Assembly: GCA_023423215.1 (NCBI GenBank)
Contig: JAFAFZ010000519.1
Coordinates: forward strand, 1 to 12,116
Direction: 5' to 3'
Length of the DNA stretch: 12,116 bases
Origin: Actinomycetes bacterium
GTDB lineage: Bacteria > Actinomycetota > Acidimicrobiia > Acidimicrobiales > Microtrichaceae
A program made the translations under genes and the position numbers. Below are positions 7,450-12,116 of this stretch, piece by piece. Below the pieces are notes generated by a model that ran no database searches, had not been told where the DNA came from, and saw only the letters and a list, made by a program, of their open reading frames with translations. Numbering within the stretch: position 1 is the first letter of the stretch; each line of letters starts with the position of its first letter.

Positions 7450-8073
7450 ATGCCGGACCGGATGCGCCGCACCGATCTCTTCTCCGTGCCGATCTGGACC
7501 GCCGACCTCGACCAGTTCGCACCGGACCTGCCACGCATGATCGAGGTCGCCGAGGCGCTGCTGCGTGAGCACCCCTCGCCGGGCGAGCTCTTCAGCCAGA
7601 GCTCCGCCGTGCTGCAGGACGACCCGGATCCGGCGTGGATCGAGTTCTTCCGCGTGCTCGCCGCGATGATGGCGCGCATCATCAACCGCGAGATGCCGCC
7701 GCACTACCCGTTCGAGCGGGCGTTCCTGAAGTCGTGGGTGCTGCGCATCGACGACGTCGCCGAGTTCGAGCGCACCGGCAGCACGCTGAACGCGCTGCAC
7801 TCGCACATCCCGGCGGTGCTCTCCAGCGTGCTCTACCTGCGCGTGCCCGACGACCTGCTCGACGCCTCGACCGGCGGCACCACGTTCAAGGACCCCAACT
7901 CGGTGAACACCCGTGCCTACCTGCGCCCGGAGTTCCACGTCGCGCCGGCGCCCCTGCGACTCGTCATCTTCCCCGCCTGGCTGGAGCACCTGCCGGAGCG
8001 TCCGGCACCGGGGCTGCGGCTCGACACGCCACGCCTCATCGTGTCCACCGACCTGCGGGTCGAGCTGAACTGA
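7450..8073 (+). CDS. 2OG-Fe(II) oxygenase, PF13759-like
   Basis: This is a 207-residue protein with the layout of the 'putative 2OG-Fe(II) oxygenase' family. It has the N-terminal 'DLFSVPIW' strand, 'KSWVLRI', then 'LNALHSHIPAVLSSVLYLRVP' with H117-x-H119, 'GGTTFKDPN', and 'PAPLRLVIFPAWLEHLP' with the distal His H180. 'TPRLIVSTDLRV' follows, with R195 a candidate 2-oxoglutarate ligand. The family is expected to use Fe(II) and 2-oxoglutarate for hydroxylation; the substrate is unknown. The ATG at 7450 is chosen because of the TACGCT box 6 bases upstream; ATG 7462 is a weaker alternative. The gene stands alone on the plus strand between operons A and B, divergent from A and convergent with B, which argues that it belongs to the same system. 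Confidence 0.88.
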   Translation: MPDRMRRTDLFSVPIWTADLDQFAPDLPRMIEVAEALLREHPSPGELFSQSSAVLQDDPDPAWIEFFRVLAAMMARIINREMPPHYPFERAFLKSWVLRIDDVAEFERTGSTLNALHSHIPAVLSSVLYLRVPDDLLDASTGGTTFKDPNSVNTRAYLRPEFHVAPAPLRLVIFPAWLEHLPERPAPGLRLDTPRLIVSTDLRVELN

Positions 8074-8075
8074 GT

Positions 8076-8087
8076 CAGCGGCCGCTG
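8076..8087. repeat. 12-bp perfect palindrome between convergent genes
   Basis: CAGCGGCCGCTG lies in the 29 bp between the stop of the PF13759-like oxygenase (8073) and the stop of operon B (8103). It has no loop and no T-run, so it is a poor intrinsic terminator by itself. In this GC-rich context it may be chance. No other terminator is visible between the two convergent genes. Confidence 0.35.
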
Positions 8088-8102
8088 CGGTGGGCGGGAC
8101 GG

Positions 8103-8609
8103 TCAGCGGAACGCGGGGCCGAAGGCGTGGCAGGCCGCGACGTCGACCGCAGCCGCCTCGCTCCCGACGACGCGCACGTTGCAGTACGCCGGGAACATCA
8201 CGATGGACCCGGGGACCGCGTCGGTGGCGCGCTCTTGGCCCTCCACCACGAGCTGGACCCCGTCGCCGTCGACGGCGAGCACGACCATCGCCACGAGCTT
8301 GCGCGTCGAGTGCTCCCGATCGAGGCCGAGGCCGGCGGCACGGGTGTCCTGCGTCGGCGTGAGGCGGAGGACCGCCGGCTCGTCGTCGTCGACGGCGGTC
8401 TCGATGTCGAACCGGAAGAAGTTGGAGTTCGCCGTCTCGACGGCCGCGACGACGACCGCCAGCTGCTCCTGCAGCGCAGCCGGCTCGCCCTCTTCGAGCA
8501 CGGCGACCAGGCGGGCGACGCCCACGTCGTCCAGCGCCCGACCGGACGCCAGACCGAGGCTCCACTCGTTCGACATCGGCGGCAGGCGGCGTACGAGGCG
8601 ATCGGGCAT
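8103..8609 (-). CDS. Small Fe2OG-fold protein lacking catalytic residues (candidate pseudoenzyme)
   Basis: This 168-residue protein resembles the PKHD-type oxygenase encoded just upstream but is degenerate. Shared elements are 'NFFRFDI' (partner: EVYRFHL), 'HSTRKLVAMVVLAVDGDGVQLVV' (partner: HSRRKLTYVVQLSDGADYGGGDLLI), 'PGSIVMFPAY' (partner: QGTLIVFPST) and a C-terminal 'AFGPAFR', close to the usual 'HGPxFR' end of the family. The partner's H-x-D falls at L94-G95-L96 here, its distal His at V145 and its 2OG-binding Arg at V155. It therefore should not bind iron or 2-oxoglutarate. The ATG at 8609 leaves a 26 bp gap after the partner gene; ATG 8576 is an in-frame alternative. It is the last gene of operon B and probably forms a heterodimer with its active paralog or acts as a substrate adaptor (inference). 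Confidence 0.82.
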   Translation of the reverse strand: MPDRLVRRLPPMSNEWSLGLASGRALDDVGVARLVAVLEEGEPAALQEQLAVVVAAVETANSNFFRFDIETAVDDDEPAVLRLTPTQDTRAAGLGLDREHSTRKLVAMVVLAVDGDGVQLVVEGQERATDAVPGSIVMFPAYCNVRVVGSEAAAVDVAACHAFGPAFR

Positions 8610-8635
8610 GCGTGGTCCAGGGATGGTGGGTGGCT

Positions 8636-9229
8636 TCAGGACATCGTCGGGCCGTGGACCCAGCCGATGAGGGCGTGGCGGACGCCCATGGTGACCGGGC
8701 TGACCACGTGGAACAAGGTCGACGGGAAGACGATCAACGTGCCTTGGTCCCGCGGCGCGACGATGCCGCCGTCCTTGATGAGCAGATCGCCGCCCCCGTA
8801 GTCGGCGCCGTCGCTGAGCTGGACCACGTAGGTGAGCTTGCGCCGGCTGTGGCCCGCACCGGCGTCCTGGTGGGGGCGGAAGTGGTCGGTCTGCTCCGCG
8901 CTGTACCGGGCGACCGAGGGTGCGTCCGAGTCGTAGATCCCGGACAGGTGGAAGCGGTAGACCTCGGAGTTGACCTCGCCCAGCGCTCGGACGAGCCGGT
9001 CGAAGGGCCACGAGCCGTCGTCGGGGAGCTGCTGCAGCTTCGCGGAACGCACCTTGGCGTCGTACGCGGCCGCCCGGGAGCCGTCCTGCGTGATGCCGGC
9101 GTCGGTCCAGCGCTGGCCGTCGAGCGCGGCGAGCACCTGCGCGCACTCGTCGGCGTCGAACAGGGACAGTGCGGTGACTTCCTGGTACTGGGCGTTCGCC
9201 GGCGGCGCGACGTCGAAGCGGTGGCCCAT
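8636..9229 (-). CDS. PKHD-type Fe(II)/2-oxoglutarate dioxygenase
   Basis: This 197-residue prolyl-4-hydroxylase-like protein has an intact active site. It has 'SEVYRFHLSG', 'DHFRPHQDAGAGHSRRKLTYVVQLS' with H120-x-D122, 'DYGGGDLLI', 'DQGTLIVFPSTLFHVVSPVTMGVRHALIGWVHGP' with distal H174, and R184 for 2-oxoglutarate. Length and order match PKHD-type hydroxylases, which hydroxylate protein or small-molecule substrates; the target here is unknown. The ATG at 9229 shares one base with the TGA of the upstream oxygenase gene (TGATG), so translation is coupled and the longer open frame upstream is a shadow. Its degenerate paralog follows 26 bp downstream. Confidence 0.92.
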   Translation of the reverse strand: MGHRFDVAPPANAQYQEVTALSLFDADECAQVLAALDGQRWTDAGITQDGSRAAAYDAKVRSAKLQQLPDDGSWPFDRLVRALGEVNSEVYRFHLSGIYDSDAPSVARYSAEQTDHFRPHQDAGAGHSRRKLTYVVQLSDGADYGGGDLLIKDGGIVAPRDQGTLIVFPSTLFHVVSPVTMGVRHALIGWVHGPTMS

Positions 9230-9825
9230 CAGCCGGTTCCTCGTCGTGGCGCAGCCAGGTGCGGTCGCCCGTCCAGGTGCCGGTCGGTGAAGGGCCCCTC
9301 CGCGTCGACGTAGTGGAGGAAGACCTGCAGGTACCAGTCCATCTCGAGCGGGTCGCGCCAGTGGAGCACGTCGTTGCCCCGGTAGAGGACGGCGTCTCCC
9401 GGGTGCAGCAGCACCTCGGCCGGCTCGTCGTTCCCCTGGCGGATCCAGATGGGCCACGCGCCCGGTTCGGACGAGGCCAGGTGGAGCGTGACCGAGTGCT
9501 CGCACTCGGGGCGGTCGCGGTGCGCAGAGAGCTCCTGACCGCGGAAGTAGTAGCGCACGAAGCTGTAGGTCGGCAGGAGGCGCCGTCCTGCGAGCGTGGA
9601 CAGCGGCGACGTGCACAGGTCGAGCAACGCCTCGAAGCCGGGCGCGGCGTAGCGACGGAGCGAACCCGGGACCTGGTGGTCGACCTCCATGCGACCCGAG
9701 TCCCGCAGCACCGCTGCGTAGGACTCGAGCAGCTCGGCCGCCTGTGCGCCGATGAGCTCGCGCACGACGGCGTACCCGGCCGAGTCGTAGGACGGGTCCC
9801 GCGCGACCGTTCCCGGCGGTCTCAT
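9229..9825 (-). CDS. Fe(II)/2OG-dependent oxygenase ('HRD...HWR' type)
   Basis: This is a 198-residue protein with a complete metal site. 'YSFVRYYFRGQELSAHRDRPECEHSVTLHL' carries H102-x-D104, 'WPIWIRQ' follows, then 'LLHPGDAVLYRGNDVLHWRDPL' with distal H155 and R157, and 'WYLQVFLHYVD'. This pattern belongs to a recognisable but little-studied group of putative 2OG-Fe(II) oxygenases in which an HxDRxxCE motif is followed by 'Y.G..vxHWR'. It is unlike its PKHD neighbour in sequence, so the operon carries different oxygenase types and not simple duplicates. The ATG at 9825 overlaps the TGA of the JmjC gene (ATGA), and its own TGA overlaps the next ATG. The substrate is not known; the Tat-exported protein at the head of the operon is the obvious candidate. 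Confidence 0.87.
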   Translation of the reverse strand: MRPPGTVARDPSYDSAGYAVVRELIGAQAAELLESYAAVLRDSGRMEVDHQVPGSLRRYAAPGFEALLDLCTSPLSTLAGRRLLPTYSFVRYYFRGQELSAHRDRPECEHSVTLHLASSEPGAWPIWIRQGNDEPAEVLLHPGDAVLYRGNDVLHWRDPLEMDWYLQVFLHYVDAEGPFTDRHLDGRPHLAAPRRGTG

Positions 9826-11069
9826 CCGCGAGCTCGGAGCTGCACGAGTCCGGCGCCACCGAGCGTGTCGACGAGTGCGACGGCGTCCTCGGCCTCGATG
9901 CCGCCGTCCGCGCACAGCTCGTCCAGGGTCCACCACTGCCGCTCGAGCGCTGATGCCAGCGCGGCGGCCGAGCGCCTCGGGATCGAGAACGGGCCACGGG
10001 GACCGACCAGTGCGATCGTGTCGGCAGTGCACCGGTGCGGCTCGAAGACGGCGCCACCGAGCCAGAGGGCGCGCAACTTGTGCTGGGAGTAACCCGCCGC
10101 TTGGGCAGCCAGGACCTCGATGGGGCCGTTGCACGGATCGGCGACGAGCTGTGCGTTCCAGCGAGCGAAGGCGCCGTCGAGGGTCGCTGCGTCGAAGGAC
10201 ATCCCGGCGGCGAGCGACTCGGGCGGCAGCTGACCGAGCAGGCCCACCGCGCTCGGGCGACCGATGCTGATCGTCAGGTGCACCGAGACCTCACGCTCGA
10301 GCCCCTGGACGCTGTGCGGCCACCCGCGCGGGATCGCCAGCACGTGTCCCGGACCGAGCACGCCGGACCAGATCGCCTCGCCGCTACCGCCCTTCGGGGT
10401 CACGTGCTTGACCGGCGCCAGCTCGAGCGGGGCCTCGACCTCCCAGTACTTCCGGCCGGCGATCTGCAGGATCAGGACGTCGTGGTCGTCCCAGTGGACC
10501 CCGAAGCCCGGGGCCTCGCCCATGCTCACGTAGCAGTTGAGCTGGAGGTGCGCCCGGAACGCGATCGCGATGTCGTTGCACAGGTCGACCGCTGCGGGCC
10601 CGAGGCGGTCCTCGGCCTCGTTCAGCACGATCGTGTGGTTGGCTCGCAACTCCGCCGCGCCCGCATAGGGATCGAGGTTGAGCGCCGATGTCGGCCCAGG
10701 CTTCGGCGTCGCGAGCCGGCGCTCCACCGAACGGCCCCGGTTCGTGCGGTCGTCGACGACCTGGCACCGGTCGCCGTCCAGGTCACCCGCCGCCAGATAG
10801 GCGTCGATCCGCTCCGGGGCGTCGGACAGTGCGTCGAGTGCCAGGTCGGACGACATCACCAGCAGGGTGTCCAGGCCGATGCGGTCGGCCCGTCCGATGG
10901 CGTCGTAGCCGGGCAGGACCTCCTCCAGGCGCGCCGCAGCCAGCTCTCGCTGTCGTCGGGTGGCGGCGATCAGCAGCTCCGCCTCGGCCGTTCCGTCACC
11001 GGTCAGGCTGAGGTGCGTCGGATCGGCGTCCACCCCGGGGACCTCGGCGATGCTCACGGTCGGCTGCAC
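9822..11069 (-). CDS. JmjC/Cupin_4-like Fe(II)/2OG oxygenase with C-terminal winged helix
   Basis: This is about 415 residues. The core 'CYVSMGEAPGFGVHWDDHDVLILQIAGRKYWEV' carries the H192-x-D194 motif and K207, and the distal His H252 is in 'LAIPRGWPHSV'. This is the signature of ROX/Cupin_4-like JmjC hydroxylases, whose known members hydroxylate Arg or His of ribosomal proteins. 'DLCNDIAIAFRAHLQLN' precedes the core, and the C-terminal 80 residues ('GPRGPFSIPRRS' to the end) look like the family's winged-helix domain. The N-terminal 130 residues are poorly conserved. The start is uncertain between GTG 11069 and GTG 11057; neither has a well-spaced Shine-Dalgarno site, and the first lies in the loop of a hairpin. 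The gene follows the Tat-signal protein gene by 19 bp, so that protein is a plausible substrate. A degenerate paralog heads operon A. Confidence 0.88.
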   Translation of the reverse strand: MQPTVSIAEVPGVDADPTHLSLTGDGTAEAELLIAATRRQRELAAARLEEVLPGYDAIGRADRIGLDTLLVMSSDLALDALSDAPERIDAYLAAGDLDGDRCQVVDDRTNRGRSVERRLATPKPGPTSALNLDPYAGAAELRANHTIVLNEAEDRLGPAAVDLCNDIAIAFRAHLQLNCYVSMGEAPGFGVHWDDHDVLILQIAGRKYWEVEAPLELAPVKHVTPKGGSGEAIWSGVLGPGHVLAIPRGWPHSVQGLEREVSVHLTISIGRPSAVGLLGQLPPESLAAGMSFDAATLDGAFARWNAQLVADPCNGPIEVLAAQAAGYSQHKLRALWLGGAVFEPHRCTADTIALVGPRGPFSIPRRSAAALASALERQWWTLDELCADGGIEAEDAVALVDTLGGAGLVQLRARG

Positions 11070-11076
11070 ACAGCCG
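11061..11076 (-). promoter_or_regulatory. Hairpin between the Tat-protein gene and the JmjC gene
   Basis: A perfect 6-bp stem with a 4-base loop (CGGCTG-TGTG-CAGCCG on the transcribed strand) begins 13 bases after the stop of the exported protein. It holds the first possible GTG of the JmjC gene in its loop. There is no U-run. It could stabilise or partly terminate the message, so that the exported protein is made in excess over its modifying enzymes, or it could limit initiation at the GTG. Confidence 0.4.
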
Positions 11077-11088
11077 GACCGGCACCCC

Positions 11089-11745
11089 CTACTGGCACTG
11101 GATGTCGACCTCGAGCCAGTTGAGCTTGGTGACCGGGTTGAAGAAGTTGTTGCCGCCCGAGGGGCTGCCGCCACCGGTCGTGACCGTAACGGTGCGCGAC
11201 GCCTGGTTGTTCGGCGACTGGTTGGAGCCGCCGCCGAAGTTCAGCGTGCCACGGTCGCTGGTGGAGCCGTCCCAGTCGGTGCGGCCGCCGAGCACGACGC
11301 ACCTGTTGAACGGCGGGTCGACGTTGAAGGTGACGCTGGCCGTCACCGAGTTGCCGTCGGTGTCCTGGCCCTGCGGGAAGTTGAAGACTGCGTTCCCGGC
11401 GACACCCAGCGGGGCCGTCAGGATGATCGCCTGGTTGTCGCTCGGGCCGTCCTGGTTCACGGTGTACGCCCCGCTCGGCGCGGCGTTCATCCAGTTGTTG
11501 CCGCCGAGGATGCCCGGGCCGTTGCCGTTGAGTCGGAAGGTGATGACACCCGTCTGCACCGTGCCGGCTGCGGCGTAGTCGGGCACCACGGACAGGCCCT
11601 CGACCTTCGGTGCCGCCCAGACGGCTGCCGTCGCTGCGCCGGCCACGGCCGCCTTCTTGATCGCGTCGCGTCGGCTCGTCGAGTCCTTCGCCTCGTCAGC
11701 CGACGCCGCGTCGAACTCGACGCCGTCGTTCTGCTCGTCGCCCAT
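11089..11745 (-). CDS. Tat-exported, Asn/Gly-rich secreted protein (candidate substrate of the oxygenases)
   Basis: This is 218 residues. An acidic 23-residue head precedes a twin-arginine signal 'STSRRDAIKKAAVAG' (R25-R26) with hydrophobic core 'AGAATAAVWAAPKV' and a likely signal peptidase site after 'YAAA' near residue 60. The mature part is predicted beta-rich and Asn/Gly/Thr-rich, with two cysteines (C149 and C217) that could form a disulfide outside the cell. A motif GGNNxxN occurs twice, at 81-87 (GGNNWMN) and 197-203 (GGNNFFN), plus an Asn/Gln-rich stretch at 174-181. I see no catalytic motif. It heads operon B behind the best sigma-A-type promoter of the window, so it is probably the most abundant product. 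The ATG at 11745 has a GAGGGG about 12 bases upstream; a TTG at 11772 is in frame but less likely. Tat export implies folding, and possible modification, before leaving the cytoplasm. Confidence 0.88.
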   Translation of the reverse strand: MGDEQNDGVEFDAASADEAKDSTSRRDAIKKAAVAGAATAAVWAAPKVEGLSVVPDYAAAGTVQTGVITFRLNGNGPGILGGNNWMNAAPSGAYTVNQDGPSDNQAIILTAPLGVAGNAVFNFPQGQDTDGNSVTASVTFNVDPPFNRCVVLGGRTDWDGSTSDRGTLNFGGGSNQSPNNQASRTVTVTTGGGSPSGGNNFFNPVTKLNWLEVDIQCQ

Positions 11746-11786
11746 GTGTCCCCCAAACCCCTCAACCGCCAAATACCTGAACGGGG

Positions 11787-11815
11787 ATCATAACGGGGCT
11801 GTGCCCCAAAGTCAC
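11787..11815 (-). promoter_or_regulatory. Sigma-A-type promoter of operon B, with inverted repeat in the spacer
   Basis: On the minus strand a -35-like GTGACT (11815-11810) and a -10 TATGAT (11792-11787) are separated by exactly 17 bases. Transcription would start about 35 bases before the ATG at 11745. Inside the spacer lies GGGGC-aca-GCCCC (11807-11795), a perfect 5-bp inverted repeat that could be an operator or could distort the spacer. No regulator gene is visible nearby. Confidence 0.6.
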
Positions 11816-11826
11816 CGTGAGGATCG

Positions 11827-11842
11827 TGCGCGACGTTGCGCA
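11827..11842. repeat. Short inverted repeat upstream of the operon B promoter
   Basis: TGCGC-GACGTT-GCGCA has perfect 5-bp arms around a 6-base loop. It lies 11 bases upstream of the -35 element of operon B and 31 bases after the stop of the small membrane peptide gene. It could act as a weak terminator for that gene or as a regulator site for operon B. It is short enough to occur by chance in this sequence. Confidence 0.3.
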
Positions 11843-11873
11843 GGCCTGGGCGGGCCGTTCTCGGCGCCGCGCC

Positions 11874-12005
11874 TCAGCCGGTCAGCAGATCGGCCAGCGC
11901 CTCGGCCGCGACGAGCACCAGGACGGCTCCTGCGAGCGCGACGACCACCAGGAGCAGCACCCTGCCGAGGCCCGTGATCGCCGATCCCCACCTCCGCCTC
12001 GCCAT
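11874..12005 (-). CDS. 43-residue single-helix membrane peptide
   Basis: A short frame starts with a basic head (MARRRW) and continues with one hydrophobic helix, about residues 16-37 (LLLVVVALAGAVLVLVAAEAL), then ends in TGA. The positive-inside rule puts the N-terminus in the cytoplasm. Third positions are mostly G/C. A TANNNT box (TAGGGT) lies exactly 6 bases before the ATG, and the same bases also offer a weak AGGG. It points towards operon B but has its own promoter, and operon B's promoter lies downstream of it. The function is unknown. Such peptides often regulate or stabilise membrane complexes, which is only a possibility here. Confidence 0.55.
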   Translation of the reverse strand: MARRRWGSAITGLGRVLLLVVVALAGAVLVLVAAEALADLLTG

Positions 12006-12011
12006 GCGGTC

Positions 12012-12017
12012 ACCCTA
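12012..12017 (-). promoter_or_regulatory. Candidate -10 box of the small membrane peptide gene (TAGGGT)
   Basis: TAGGGT on the minus strand ends 6 bases before the ATG at 12005, the same leaderless spacing seen for the oxygenase gene at 7450. No clear -35 element is visible. Confidence 0.4.
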
Positions 12018-12038
12018 TGGGGGCCGCGCCACGGGCGC

Positions 12039-12044
12039 TACGCT
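12039..12044 (+). promoter_or_regulatory. Candidate -10 box of the epimerase gene (TACGCT)
   Basis: TACGCT lies 37 bases before the GTG at 12082 and is identical to the box at 7438. Here it would give a leader of about 30 bases, which carries a clear Shine-Dalgarno site (GGAAGGAG, 12070-12077). Confidence 0.4.
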
Positions 12045-12081
12045 GCCCGCGCCGCGCGCGGGCGCGGCCGGAAGGAGCATC

Positions 12082-12116
12082 GTGAAGGTCGTGGTCACCG
12101 GCGGAGCCGGCTTCAT
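12082..12116 (+). CDS. Extended SDR / NAD-dependent sugar-nucleotide epimerase or dehydratase, N-terminal fragment
   Basis: Only the first 11 codons are present before the window ends. They read MKVVVTGGAGF, the first beta strand and the start of the glycine-rich NAD(P)-binding loop (TGxxGxxG) of extended short-chain dehydrogenases such as UDP-glucose 4-epimerase and dTDP-glucose 4,6-dehydratase. A strong ribosome site GGAAGGAG ends 4 bases before the GTG. The specific enzyme cannot be told. It is transcribed away from operon B and may be unrelated to it. Confidence 0.85.
   Translation, partial: MKVVVTGGAGF

Noticed and set aside
6041..7540. 500-codon plus-strand open frame opposite the pseudo-JmjC gene
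   Set aside because: It has low-complexity basic composition, runs through the divergent promoter region and shows no domain; the minus-strand reading has domain-level similarity to the operon B JmjC protein.
8076..8087. Palindrome between convergent genes as a bidirectional terminator
   Set aside because: It has no loop and no T-run on either side; recorded as a repeat only.
8103..9146. Longer 347-codon reading of the terminal pseudo-oxygenase gene
   Set aside because: The extra N-terminal 180 codons are an Arg/Pro-rich shadow of the upstream oxygenase gene; the family-like part begins near ATG 8609.
1..12116. tRNA, rRNA, CRISPR array, insertion sequence, attachment site or integrase
   Set aside because: No regularly spaced repeats, transposase or integrase motifs, terminal inverted repeats or RNA-gene signatures were found on reading; composition is even across the window.

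Overview
This window is dense, GC-rich bacterial DNA with almost exclusively G/C third codon positions. ATG/GTG starts, TANNNT -10 boxes a few bases upstream of start codons (leaderless-style promoters) and a twin-arginine signal of the 'WAAPxV' type all point to a high-GC actinobacterium. The class Acidimicrobiia is my best guess, but that is inference. There is no rRNA, tRNA, transposon or CRISPR array, and no gene-free stretch longer than about 130 bp.

Layout. (1) 1-1803, + strand: the 3' part of an unrecognised protein, then an LLM-class (F420/FMN) oxidoreductase. (2) 7354 down to 1781, - strand: operon A, six tightly coupled genes. In order they encode a JmjC/cupin-like protein without metal ligands, an HprK-like P-loop kinase with a PqqD-like C-terminus, a PqqD-like protein fused to an HprK-like fold without a P-loop, a polytopic membrane protein, a small PqqD-like protein and an NTP_transf_5-type nucleotidyltransferase. 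(3) 7450-8073, + strand: a 2OG-Fe(II) oxygenase, divergent from operon A. (4) 11745 down to 8103, - strand: operon B. It encodes a secreted Tat-signal protein, a JmjC (Cupin_4-like) oxygenase, two further Fe(II)/2OG oxygenases and a small Fe2OG-fold protein without its catalytic residues. (5) The right edge holds a 43-residue one-helix membrane peptide (- strand) and the first codons of an extended SDR/sugar-nucleotide epimerase (+ strand).

The main result is that operons A and B with the gene between them look like one system for maturing an exported protein. Four intact Fe(II)/2OG oxygenases, one kinase-like ATPase, one nucleotidyltransferase and three PqqD-like modules surround a single Tat-exported, Asn/Gly-rich protein. 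Three of the enzyme folds occur twice, once with an intact active site and once with the site erased: JmjC, PKHD-type Fe2OG, and HprK-like kinase. This active-plus-pseudoenzyme pairing suggests heteromeric enzyme complexes or substrate adaptors. Tat substrates fold in the cytoplasm, so cytoplasmic hydroxylation or phosphorylation before export is plausible, and a repeated GGNNxxN motif in the exported protein is a candidate target. Only the folds and motifs are seen here; the function is inferred.

Nearly every gene junction inside the two operons is a 1-4 bp stop/start overlap (ATGA, GTGA, TGATG) or a short gap. The exception is the HprK-like gene. Its ATGA-coupled start runs only 13 codons before a TGA, and coding then continues in the -1 frame. 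This may be a frameshift, a sequence error, or a leader peptide coupled to a CTG start.
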